Shown here in pieces: positions 34,148-41,039 of a stretch of DNA of 64,000 bases. The position numbers were made by a program, and so were the translations under genes. Within the stretch, counting starts at the first letter, position 1. Each line of letters starts with the position of its first letter. The DNA lies in NCBI GenBank assembly GCA_910587475.1, contig CAJUMR010000001.1, forward strand, positions 1-64,000, read 5' to 3'. The notes beneath the pieces are model-generated. The model was not told where the DNA came from. It saw only the letters and a program-made list of their open reading frames with translations, and did not search any database. The stretch is from an uncultured Muribaculaceae bacterium (lineage in GTDB: Bacteria > Bacteroidota > Bacteroidia > Bacteroidales > Muribaculaceae).

Positions 34148-34801
34148 ATGAACGAAAACCAAGCTATACCGAATCGCGAATTGTTGCCCGAACCCACCAT
34201 TAGGCGGCTTCCGTGGTATCTCGCTTATGTAACATTGCTCCACAATAACAAAGTGGAATATGTATCTTCGACAAAGATAGCCGAAGAATTGAATGTCGAC
34301 TCTTCACAGATCGCTAAAGATCTTTCATTCCTTAATATAAAAGGTAAAACGCGCATTGGCTACGAGGTTGCATCTCTCGAAACCGCTTTGCGCGAATTCC
34401 TTGGTTTCGGCCAGTCTCATAACGCTGTGATGGTCGGTTCAGGCAGTCTTGGAGCTGCGTTGATTTCCGACTCCGGCTTGCAGCGATATGGATTGAACAT
34501 TGTGGCCGGTGTTGACATCGATCCGCAGATCGTCGGATCGAAAATCGGAGGGATACCCATCTATCACATTGATCGCCTGAAAGAGTTGGTAAAAAGTCTC
34601 AATATACGCATTGGCATTGTGGCTGTGCCGGTAGACAGCGCCCAGGATGTCGCTGACACCATGGTTGCGGCCGGTATAAAAGGCATCTGGAATTTCACGC
34701 CTTATCGTATCAGGGTGCGTGATGGAGTGGTGATAGCCAACACTTCGATATATTCGCATCTGGCACTGATGTACAACCGTCTGGGGACTCTTAATCTTTG
34801 A
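34148..34801 (+). CDS. rex: Redox-sensing transcriptional repressor Rex
   Basis: This 217-residue NADH/NAD+-sensing repressor controls respiration and fermentation genes. A winged helix occupies about 1-80, with RLPWYLAYVTLL and the recognition part VSSTKIAEELNVDSSQIAKD. The Rossmann domain has AVMVGSGSLGAALISDSGL and continues to the C-terminal domain-swapped helix SIYSHLALMYNRLGTL. The ATG at 34148 is chosen; 26 extra upstream codons in frame are not conserved-looking and include the promoter. It is divergent from the cytochrome bd operon, a likely regulatory target. An FAH-like gene follows 3 bp after. Confidence 0.94.
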   Translation: MNENQAIPNRELLPEPTIRRLPWYLAYVTLLHNNKVEYVSSTKIAEELNVDSSQIAKDLSFLNIKGKTRIGYEVASLETALREFLGFGQSHNAVMVGSGSLGAALISDSGLQRYGLNIVAGVDIDPQIVGSKIGGIPIYHIDRLKELVKSLNIRIGIVAVPVDSAQDVADTMVAAGIKGIWNFTPYRIRVRDGVVIANTSIYSHLALMYNRLGTLNL

Positions 34802-34804
34802 CAG

Positions 34805-35338
34805 ATGAAAGCATTTTGTCTCATCGGTGACCATTTGCGCCATTTTGCCGACTCATCGTCTCAACGGAATTTTCAGCCGTGGTTTGTGCCCGACGATGGC
34901 GAGAAATGGTTTGCATTGATTTGTCCGGCCGTTAAGATCAACAGGTTGGGGACACACATAGCCCCTAAGTTTGCACGGCGATATTACGATGATTTATCGG
35001 TGGCATGTGTTTTTCTCCCGGAAAGCGCTGTCGGCTGCATGGCAACTGCAGATGAGCGATATTTTGTGAGAGATGCTGCATATTGTATCGGAGAAGCCGT
35101 TTCCGCAGCGGAGAATGATGGACGTCATGTCATTGATGCGGTAGGACAAACTATTAATTTCTCTCTCGAAAGTCTGAACGTAGATGCAAAATTGGCTGAA
35201 CTATCGACATTCTGCACCATGAAAATGGGCGACATCATCATTTTTGCTGATCACGCCATAACCCTCGCGCTTGTCGAAAACTTTCATCTCGAAGCCAGCA
35301 TCGATGATAAAAAGTCAATAGATATCCGCATAAAATAA
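34805..35338 (+). CDS. FAH-fold-like hypothetical protein (divergent)
   Basis: 177 residues. The C-terminal half (ELSTFCTMKMGDIIIFADHA, then SIDDKKSIDIRIK) and the segment QPWFVPDDGEKWFALICPAV resemble the fumarylacetoacetate hydrolase fold. The usual metal ligands of FAH enzymes (an ExE...D set) are not evident, so it may be catalytically inactive or a structural relative. It starts 3 bp after rex, ends before a strong terminator, and is probably cotranscribed with rex. Confidence 0.6.
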   Translation: MKAFCLIGDHLRHFADSSSQRNFQPWFVPDDGEKWFALICPAVKINRLGTHIAPKFARRYYDDLSVACVFLPESAVGCMATADERYFVRDAAYCIGEAVSAAENDGRHVIDAVGQTINFSLESLNVDAKLAELSTFCTMKMGDIIIFADHAITLALVENFHLEASIDDKKSIDIRIK

Positions 35339-35360
35339 AACACTTTACTCGCATTACTAA

Positions 35361-35402
35361 CTATTGGTCGGCATGTTTGCGTGCCGACCAATAGTTTTTT
35401 TT
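35361..35402 (+). terminator. Terminator of the rex operon
   Basis: A perfect 13-bp stem CTATTGGTCGGCA / TGCCGACCAATAG with an 8-nt loop, followed by eight T (35395-35402). Confidence 0.92.
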
Positions 35403-35580
35403 AGCACATATAGCCGCGTTTCATTGCCTCGACGGCTGAATTGACCATTCTATAGCAGTTGCCGGAATTATACCGGTTGATCGTGGCGAGTGGCGCAATT
35501 TGAGAGAGTGATGTGTGCTTTGCAGAGGAGTCAAAGCGGGTCTGCGTCCCTGTTAGATGGGCGCAGAGACAAAACCGCAA
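35401..35580 (-). other. Possible 59-codon small ORF or structured RNA
   Basis: On minus a frame is open from TTG 35580 to TAA 35401, encoding a peptide that includes TGTQTRFDSSAKHTSLSQ and RYNSGNCYRMVNSAVEAMKR, with codon use like its neighbours and no good ribosome site. The same DNA can fold: a GC-rich stem at about 35540-35570 with a T bulge, closed outside by GCGG/CCGC. It may be a real small gene, an RNA, or chance. It lies between the rex terminator and the IS element. Confidence 0.3.
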
Positions 35581-35702
35581 TTACTGTTAGCTAATTTTAA
35601 CAAATTTCTGACGTAAGTCTTAGATTTTTCGGTCCGACGATTTCAGTGATAATTTCGATGCACATTTCTAATGCACAAAGTTGAAACTATTTAGGTGATT
35701 TT
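35403..35702. other. 300-bp stretch between rex terminator and IS element
   Basis: Apart from the small ORF/RNA candidate at 35401-35580, nothing coding is seen. The right end (35695-35702) is the left copy of the IS target duplication. Confidence 0.5.
35695..35702. repeat. Left target-site duplication of the IS element
   Basis: GTGATTTT, repeated exactly at 37120-37127. Confidence 0.9.
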
Positions 35703-35745
35703 GGGGCAGGCAGAATTGTCCGTTGTTAAAATATGTATAAAGTAT

Positions 35746-35753
35746 TAACTTTG
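35746..35753 (+). promoter_or_regulatory. -7 element of the IS transposase
   Basis: TAACTTTG, only 4 bp before the ORF1 ATG, so the message would be leaderless or nearly so. Confidence 0.5.
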
Positions 35754-35757
35754 CGGC

Positions 35758-36105
35758 ATGAAACGATTACAGGTACTCAAAACTATTTTTCCGGAAATCA
35801 TTACCGAGAATTTCGACTTCACGGATTATAAAGAAAGTGACCGACGCCTTGATTACTGGCTCGAAGAACGTGAATACATGAGCCGCGAGGATTACCGCAA
35901 GGGCACTGTCCGAAGCCATGGACTTACGGAAGAGAGCGTCATACAGGACTTCCCCATCCGTGGAAAAGCGGTATATCTTCATGTCAGACGCCGCCGATGG
36001 ATAGACAAGGCTGACGGTAGCACGTTTGTGTATGACTACGATTTCTCGGAGGAAGGCAGCAGGCTCACTCCCGAATTCGTGGCTTTTTTAAAAGGAACAG
36101 ATTGA
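35758..36105 (+). CDS. ISAon1-family transposase, N-terminal region (ORF1)
   Basis: 115 residues: MKRLQVLKTIFPEIITENFD, then EESVIQDFPIRGKAVYLHV and RRRRWIDKADGSTFVYDYD. This matches the N-terminal, probably DNA-binding, part of ISAon1-type transposases. The frame ends just after a T6A4 run (36084-36093) where the downstream frame takes over. A +1 shift at that run would join it to ORF2 as a protein of about 441 residues. Confidence 0.87.
   Translation: MKRLQVLKTIFPEIITENFDFTDYKESDRRLDYWLEEREYMSREDYRKGTVRSHGLTEESVIQDFPIRGKAVYLHVRRRRWIDKADGSTFVYDYDFSEEGSRLTPEFVAFLKGTD
36084..36093 (+). other. T6A4 run at the ORF1/ORF2 junction, possible slippage site
   Basis: TTTTTTAAAA lies where ORF1 must change to the +1 frame to continue into ORF2. 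Ribosomal or transcriptional slippage (loss of one base) here would fuse the two parts. Confidence 0.4.
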
Positions 36106-36148
36106 TAATACCGCTGAGAGTATCAGTTCTATAGCCCGTCACTATGGT

Positions 36149-37084
36149 GTGAACGGAAAATCACTGGCGCAGCAGTACAAGGAATTCTTCAGTGACTTCC
36201 GCCAGTGGAATCAGCTGGGACATGCCCGCGAGTATCTGCTGTTCCCTGAAAACATCGGACCGGACCTATGCATCGATGAATCCTCACTGAGCTGCGGCGA
36301 GCTGTACACATTCGTGACCAATCCGGCCGGTCATGGCGGAAAGGGAAGCCTCGTGGCAGTCATCGAGGGGACGAAGTCGGAACGCATCATACAGGTCCTT
36401 GAGAAAATACAGCGCAACAAGCGCCTGAAAATCAGGGAAGTCACACTGGACTTATCACCGACAATGATGCTCGTGGCGCGTACTGTTTTTCCAAAGGCCA
36501 CCATAACCAACGACCGGTTCCATGTGCACAAATTATTTTACGAAGCCATTGATGAGCTGCGCGTTTCCCTAAGATGGATGGCACGTGATCTTGAAAACAG
36601 CATAATGGCGGAGTGTAGAAGCGATGGCAGACCATACGTCCCGTTCAGATATGCCAACGGTGATACCCGTAAGCAGCTGCCGGCCAGAGCGAAATATATC
36701 CTGATGAAACACTCATCAAAATGGACGGACTCACAGCGGTGGAGAGCCGAGATTATTTTCGAGTTCTATCCTGAGCTTAAGGAAGCATATGAACTGGCTC
36801 TTGAGCTGACATCCATATTCAACAGGCATACATCCAAAAATACGGCCAGACTGCTGCTCGCCCATTGGTATGACAGAGTTGAGAAACTCCCGGGAGAACA
36901 GTTCATAACTGTTCTGAACACTTTCCATAATCATTACGACACGATCCTGAATTTCTTTGAGAAGCGTTATACAAATGCTTTTGCTGAATCTTTCAATGCA
37001 AAAGTAAAGGCATTCCGTGCTCAGTTCCACGGCGTGACTGATATCCCGTTCTTCCTATATCGGCTCTCTAAACTATGCGCGTGA
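36149..37084 (+). CDS. ISAon1/ISL3-family transposase, catalytic part (ORF2)
   Basis: 311 residues from GTG 36149; the frame is open further upstream to 36092 without a standard start. DDE-type (ISL3/Transposase_12-like) features: LCIDESSLSCGELYT with the first Asp, the VTLDLSPTMMLVARTVFP stretch with the second Asp, NDRFHVHKLFYEAIDELR, and near the end RYTNAFAESFNAKVKAFR carrying the catalytic Glu. Without frameshifting it would lack the N-terminal DNA-binding part. No internal disruption is seen. Confidence 0.88.
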   Translation: MNGKSLAQQYKEFFSDFRQWNQLGHAREYLLFPENIGPDLCIDESSLSCGELYTFVTNPAGHGGKGSLVAVIEGTKSERIIQVLEKIQRNKRLKIREVTLDLSPTMMLVARTVFPKATITNDRFHVHKLFYEAIDELRVSLRWMARDLENSIMAECRSDGRPYVPFRYANGDTRKQLPARAKYILMKHSSKWTDSQRWRAEIIFEFYPELKEAYELALELTSIFNRHTSKNTARLLLAHWYDRVEKLPGEQFITVLNTFHNHYDTILNFFEKRYTNAFAESFNAKVKAFRAQFHGVTDIPFFLYRLSKLCA

Positions 37085-37119
37085 TTTTTAACAATTCTAC
37101 GGACAATTCTGCCTGCCCC

Positions 37120-37127
37120 GTGATTTT
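37120..37127. repeat. Right target-site duplication of the IS element
   Basis: GTGATTTT, identical to 35695-35702. Confidence 0.9.
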
Positions 37128-37193
37128 GCGATTCTTGCTAAATTTTTTCGAGGGTTGAAAATGTCATATATACTTGAAAATGACCAAAATAAA

Positions 37194-37232
37194 AAAGAGA
37201 AAAACGAAGAGTAATTCTTCATTTTTCTCTTT
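37194..37232 (-). terminator. Terminator of tRNA-Gln
   Basis: A 17-bp A/T-rich stem (37194-37210 with 37216-37232, 5-nt loop), directly after the tRNA on minus and followed by a T run (37191-37196). Confidence 0.7.
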
Positions 37233-37233
37233 G

Positions 37234-37304
37234 TTGCCTTGGAAGGATTCGAACCCTCACAGGCGGAACCAGAATCCGACGTGCTACCATTACACCACAA
37301 GGCA
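37234..37304 (-). tRNA. tRNA-Gln (CTG)
   Basis: 71 nt on minus. The acceptor stem is TGCCTTG / CAAGGCA with discriminator A. The D-arm GTG-CAC, the T-arm GAGGG-TTCGAAT-CCTTC and the anticodon loop TTCTGGT with anticodon CTG (plus-strand 37270-37272) are all recognisable. One mismatch (T-C) closes the outer anticodon stem. No CCA is encoded. It lies 107 bp beyond the IS target duplication. Confidence 0.88.
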
Positions 37305-37371
37305 ATTTTCAGTTGCAAACTGGATCTTTTGTTTTGCAATCTCCATTGCAGTTATTTCCGTTTTGCGAGTG

Positions 37372-37403
37372 CAAAGTTAGCGGGTTTGTTCGAATTGTGC
37401 AAA
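37372..37403 (-). promoter_or_regulatory. tRNA-Gln promoter
   Basis: On minus, TTTG (37400-37403), a 20-nt spacer, then TAACTTTG (37372-37379). The tRNA begins 67 bp downstream. Confidence 0.7.
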
Positions 37404-37537
37404 TATTTTTGGCTATATTTTTTGATTATTTTTGTTAGCAGAGTTTAATATATTGAATATCAAAGTTGATGATGCAGAATTTTTTTTGAGGTAAGTTGTA
37501 CGTTCGGTCGGAAGGCTCTACGGCATCGGGGCGTCGC

Positions 37538-37569
37538 TTTGTGCGTATATAGATTATTTACTATCTTTG
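37538..37569 (+). promoter_or_regulatory. Promoter of the YigZ-family gene
   Basis: TTTG (37538-37541), a 20-nt spacer, TATCTTTG (37562-37569), with the ATG 8 bp later. A near-leaderless message is predicted. Confidence 0.7.
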
Positions 37570-37577
37570 TCATCGTT

Positions 37578-38180
37578 ATGGCAGACACATTTTTGACAAT
37601 TACCGCACCTTCAGAAGGCGTCTACAAGGAGAAGATGAGCAAATTTCTGGCGTTTGCTTTTCCGGTGTCTGACGTCAGCGAGGCTAAGGCTCATATCGCC
37701 GACTTTCAGAAGCGCTATTATGACGCCCGTCATGTTTGCTGGGCTTATATGATAGGGGCGGCGAGAACGGATTTTCAATCTAATGATAACGGAGAACCGT
37801 CGGGAACGGCAGGGAAGCCCATTTTAGGTCAAATCAATTCGTTTGGATTGACAAATGTGGTAATTATCGTCGTCAGATACTTCGGAGGCATCAAGCTTGG
37901 GACGTCGGGGCTGATTGTCGCTTACCGTGAGGCGGCCCGCGAGGCCATATCTGCGGCCGAAATAGTGGAATGCCATGAAACCGAAGACGTGAGTTTTACA
38001 TTCCCTTATCTGGCGATGAATGATGTTATGAGGCTCTGCAAGGGTGGGGATGTGGAAATAATCGAGCAGTTGTTTGACAACAGTTGCTCGATGACACTCC
38101 GTATAAGGAAAGATAATGCAGCCTCACTCAGAAGTCGTCTTGCTGATATTGATGGGGTGAGCCTTGCTGGTCAAGCTTAA
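37578..38180 (+). CDS. YigZ/IMPACT family protein
   Basis: A 200-residue protein with the UPF0029/IMPACT N-terminal domain. Signatures: SKFLAFAFPVSDVSEAKAHI, RHVCWAYMIG, NDNGEPSGTAGKPILG and VVIIVVRYFGGIKLGTSGLI. A C-terminal DUF1949-like domain follows. Eukaryotic IMPACT inhibits Gcn2; bacterial members are suspected to act in translation or proline metabolism, but the role is not settled. The ATG at 37578 follows a perfect promoter. Its 3' end overlaps convergent nrdG by 53 bp. Confidence 0.9.
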   Translation: MADTFLTITAPSEGVYKEKMSKFLAFAFPVSDVSEAKAHIADFQKRYYDARHVCWAYMIGAARTDFQSNDNGEPSGTAGKPILGQINSFGLTNVVIIVVRYFGGIKLGTSGLIVAYREAAREAISAAEIVECHETEDVSFTFPYLAMNDVMRLCKGGDVEIIEQLFDNSCSMTLRIRKDNAASLRSRLADIDGVSLAGQA

Positions 38181-38619
38181 GTATGCGTTGGTTTGACGAT
38201 CCGCGGAACAGCAGGTCGGTGTCGCGTAGCGACTGTATGTATGGACCATCGACAAGTACGTCAATGATAGATAGAAATTCGGCATAGGTCTGGTCGGCAG
38301 ATAGCTGTTCGATCGTGAAGCCTGTATAGCACCATATGGTCTTGCCCGCGGCTTTGATCGCGCGGGCAAGATTGGTCAATGGTTTTATCTGATATAAAGG
38401 GTCTCCGCCAGAGAATGTGACATTGAAATCGTTTTCGATCACACGTTGCATGATCTGGTCGATTGTCATGTCGTGGCCGGCATTGAAGTCCCATGTCGGC
38501 TGATTGTGGCATCCGGGGCACTTGTGACTGCATCCGGCAAAGTAGATGGATGTACGTAGCCCCGGACCGTCGACGCTTGTTCCGTCGACAATGTCGATTA
38601 CTCTGAGCGTGTCGTCCAT
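38128..38619 (-). CDS. nrdG: Anaerobic ribonucleotide reductase activating protein
   Basis: A 163-residue radical SAM enzyme that installs the glycyl radical on NrdD. The SAM cluster motif CX3CX2C is in YFAGCSHKCPGCHN, followed by VTFSGGDPLYQIKPL. The length is standard for NrdG. It starts 4 bp after nrdD on minus, and its end overlaps the convergent YigZ-family gene. Confidence 0.96.
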   Translation of the reverse strand: MDDTLRVIDIVDGTSVDGPGLRTSIYFAGCSHKCPGCHNQPTWDFNAGHDMTIDQIMQRVIENDFNVTFSGGDPLYQIKPLTNLARAIKAAGKTIWCYTGFTIEQLSADQTYAEFLSIIDVLVDGPYIQSLRDTDLLFRGSSNQRILKLDQQGSPHQYQQDDF

Positions 38620-38623
38620 TGGT

Positions 38624-40831
38624 TTATTTATGGACTATGCGGTCGTTGAGTTCTGCGAGTTTGGCGCTGTTCCATCGGTCGGTCGTGCCAACGAGATAGC
38701 CGGTGATGCGTTGGAGTTTGTCGATGTTTGTACCGCCGCATTTCGGGCATACGTCGAGATGGTCGTCGGCATTCTCATAGCCGCAATCCATGCATCTGTT
38801 GCGGTTGTGGTTGACAGAGCAGTAGCCGATGTTGTTGCGGTCCATCAGCTCGACAATGTCGGCAATGGCCTGAGGATTGTGGGTGGCGTCACCGTCGATC
38901 TCTACATAGAAGATGTGGCCTCCGCGAGTCAGTTCGTGATACGGTGCTTCAATTTCAGCTTTATGCTTGGGTGAGCAATGGTAGTAGACTGGCACGTGGT
39001 TGGAGTTGGTGTAGTATATCTTGTCTGTGATGCCGGGAATAATGCCGAACGATTTTCGATCCTTGATAGTGAATTTACCTGAAAGGCCTTCTGCGGGCGT
39101 GGCAAGGATGGAATAATTGTGGTTATATCGTTCAGAAAATTCGTTTGCGCGGCTGCGCATGTGGCTGACAATGCGCAATCCGAGCTGTTGAGCTGCGTCG
39201 CTTTCGCCGTGATGCTTGCCTGTAAGGGCGACGAGACATTCTGCAAGACCTATAAACCCAATGCCGAGGGTGCCGTGGTTTATGACCGGTTCGATGGTGT
39301 CGGTCGGTTTGAGAGAGTCTGCTCCGTTCCAAAGTTTTGACATCAGTAGCGGGAATTGCTTTGCTAAGGCTGTTTTCTGGAAGTTGAAGCGGTCGTCGAG
39401 CTGGCGGGCTGCTATCTCGAGGACGTTGTCGAGGCGATTGAAGAATGTCGCGATACGTTCTTCCTCATCGCGGATGCCCATACATTCGATAGCTATTCTG
39501 ACAATGTTTATTGTTGTGAAGCTGAGGTTGCCGCGTCCGATTGAGGTCTTTTCTCCGTATCGGTCCTCGAATACTCTGGTGCGGCATCCCATGGTCGCAA
39601 CCTCGTAGTTGTAGCGCAGAGGATCGTCGGCACGCCATTTTTCGTGTTGGTTGAATGTCGCATCGAGGTTTACGAAATTAGGGAAGAAGCGTCGTGCGGT
39701 GACTTTGCATGCGAGTTTAAACAGATCGCCGTTTCGGTCTTCAGGAAGGTAGCTTACGCCGCGTTTCTTTTTCCATATCTGTATCGGGAATATGGCGGTT
39801 GCACCATTGCCGACGCCTTCGTAGGTGGTGTTGAGCAGTTCGCGGATGATGCAACGGCCTTCAGCAGAAGTGTCGGTGCCATAGTTTATGGAGCTGAACA
39901 CAACTTGGTTGCCACCGCGCGAATGGATTGTATTCATGTTGTGGATGAATGCTTCCATCGCCTGATGAACGCGGCTTACGGTGCGGTTCATGGCGTGTTG
40001 CACGATGCGTTGTTCGGGGCTGAGTCCATCGAGCGGACGGTTCAAATAATCATCAAATTCACGATTGTAGAGGTGTGAATAATTTTCGCCGTTGAGAGCC
40101 TCGAGATTTTTTACTTCTTCAATGTACGAAGATCTTACATATGGAGCAAGGTAGAAATCAAAAGCCGGGATTGCTTGACCGCCGTGCATTTCGTTTTGTG
40201 CTGTTTCAAGAGATATGCAGCCGATGATGCTGGCGGTTTCGATGCGCTTGGCTGGACGAGATTCGCCATGACCGGCGATAAAACCATTGCCGAGAATGCG
40301 GTCGAGCGGGTGTTGCACGCAGGTAAGGCTCTTTGTGGGATAGTAGTCCTTGTCGTGGATGTGGATATAGCCATGTCTGACAGCTTCACGAGCTTCAGGA
40401 GACAAGAGATAGTCGTCGACAAATGGTTTTGTGGTTTCGCTCGCGAATTTCATCATCATACCGGCGGGTGAGTCGGTGTTCATGTTGGCATTTTCGCGGG
40501 TGATATCGTTGTTTTTAGCTTCGATGATCTCCTGGAACATGTCACGCGTCTTTGCGCGTCGTGCGATGCTGCGTTGGTCGCGATATGCTATATATCGTTT
40601 GGCGACTTCTTTTCGGGGTGAGTTCATCAGCTCCAGTTCCACAAGATCCTGAATTTCTTCTACCGACATGCGCTCTTTGCCGTTGAAACCGATCCGGTCA
40701 GTGATTTTATGTATTAGCGCTTCGTCTTCACCAAGTTCGGTCTGAAGCATGGCTTTGCGTATGGCTGCTTTAATTTTTTCCTCATTGAAGCCGACAACTC
40801 GGCCGTCTCGTTTGACAACAGTTTGTATCAT
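38624..40831 (-). CDS. nrdD: Anaerobic ribonucleoside-triphosphate reductase (class III)
   Basis: This 735-residue glycyl radical enzyme makes dNTPs under anoxia. An N-terminal ATP-cone (IQTVVKRDGRVVGFNEEKI) gives allosteric control. The body has the substrate-site Cys in IIGCISLETAQNEM and the GNGATAIFPIQIW stretch. The C-terminus has a zinc ribbon CMDCGYENADDHLDVCPKCG and the glycyl-radical region RITGYLVGT. The ATG at 40831 is chosen because an upstream alternative lies in the leader. It is followed directly by nrdG. Confidence 0.97.
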   Translation of the reverse strand: MIQTVVKRDGRVVGFNEEKIKAAIRKAMLQTELGEDEALIHKITDRIGFNGKERMSVEEIQDLVELELMNSPRKEVAKRYIAYRDQRSIARRAKTRDMFQEIIEAKNNDITRENANMNTDSPAGMMMKFASETTKPFVDDYLLSPEAREAVRHGYIHIHDKDYYPTKSLTCVQHPLDRILGNGFIAGHGESRPAKRIETASIIGCISLETAQNEMHGGQAIPAFDFYLAPYVRSSYIEEVKNLEALNGENYSHLYNREFDDYLNRPLDGLSPEQRIVQHAMNRTVSRVHQAMEAFIHNMNTIHSRGGNQVVFSSINYGTDTSAEGRCIIRELLNTTYEGVGNGATAIFPIQIWKKKRGVSYLPEDRNGDLFKLACKVTARRFFPNFVNLDATFNQHEKWRADDPLRYNYEVATMGCRTRVFEDRYGEKTSIGRGNLSFTTINIVRIAIECMGIRDEEERIATFFNRLDNVLEIAARQLDDRFNFQKTALAKQFPLLMSKLWNGADSLKPTDTIEPVINHGTLGIGFIGLAECLVALTGKHHGESDAAQQLGLRIVSHMRSRANEFSERYNHNYSILATPAEGLSGKFTIKDRKSFGIIPGITDKIYYTNSNHVPVYYHCSPKHKAEIEAPYHELTRGGHIFYVEIDGDATHNPQAIADIVELMDRNNIGYCSVNHNRNRCMDCGYENADDHLDVCPKCGGTNIDKLQRITGYLVGTTDRWNSAKLAELNDRIVHK

Positions 40832-40863
40832 ATCGGTTTGAAAAAAGTGGTTGCAATTTAAAA

Positions 40864-40889
40864 CGGAGCGGATTTGAAAATCCACTCCG
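40864..40889. repeat. Inverted repeat at the nrdD transcription start / terminator of the 41 kb operon
   Basis: CGGAGCGGATTT and AAATCCACTCCG form 12-nt arms; the minus transcript pairs fully with one G-U. It directly follows the nrdD -7 box, so it may be an operator, or the terminator of the PEtN transferase operon (TTTT follows on minus). Confidence 0.5.
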
Positions 40890-40920
40890 CAAAGCTATGA
40901 ATAAAATTGCTAATCACAAA
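40890..40920 (-). promoter_or_regulatory. nrdDG promoter
   Basis: On minus, TTTG (40917-40920), a 19-nt spacer, TAGCTTTG (40890-40897); the nrdD ATG is 58 bp downstream. Confidence 0.7.
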
Positions 40921-41039
40921 ATTATTTAAACCAAACTTTCCATCAAAAATATACTTTTGGATGACTTTTTGAGGATGTCTAAATTGTAAGTTGCTGATAA
41001 ATAGTATTATGTGAAAAGTTTTGGAAAACTTTATGGAAT

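Larger units (their letters stand above)
35703..37119 (+). mobile_element. ISAon1-type insertion sequence (ISL3-like), complete
   Basis: A 1417-bp element bounded by perfect terminal inverted repeats of about 20-21 bp (35703-35723 and 37099-37119, beginning GGGGCAGGCAGAATTGTCC) and an exact 8-bp target duplication. It encodes an N-terminal transposase ORF and a catalytic transposase ORF in two frames. The perfect ends and duplication indicate a recent insertion. Confidence 0.93.

Noticed and set aside
32798..34243. Longer GH18 form starting at 34243
   Set aside because: The extra residues overlap the rex promoter region and the divergent gene; the signal peptide begins at the ATG at 33964.
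37097..37339. Minus frame across tRNA-Gln
   Set aside because: The DNA folds into a standard tRNA with anticodon CTG; the translated frame is incidental.
38261..38533. Second frame inside nrdG
   Set aside because: It is a shadow of nrdG; the radical SAM motif is in the other frame.
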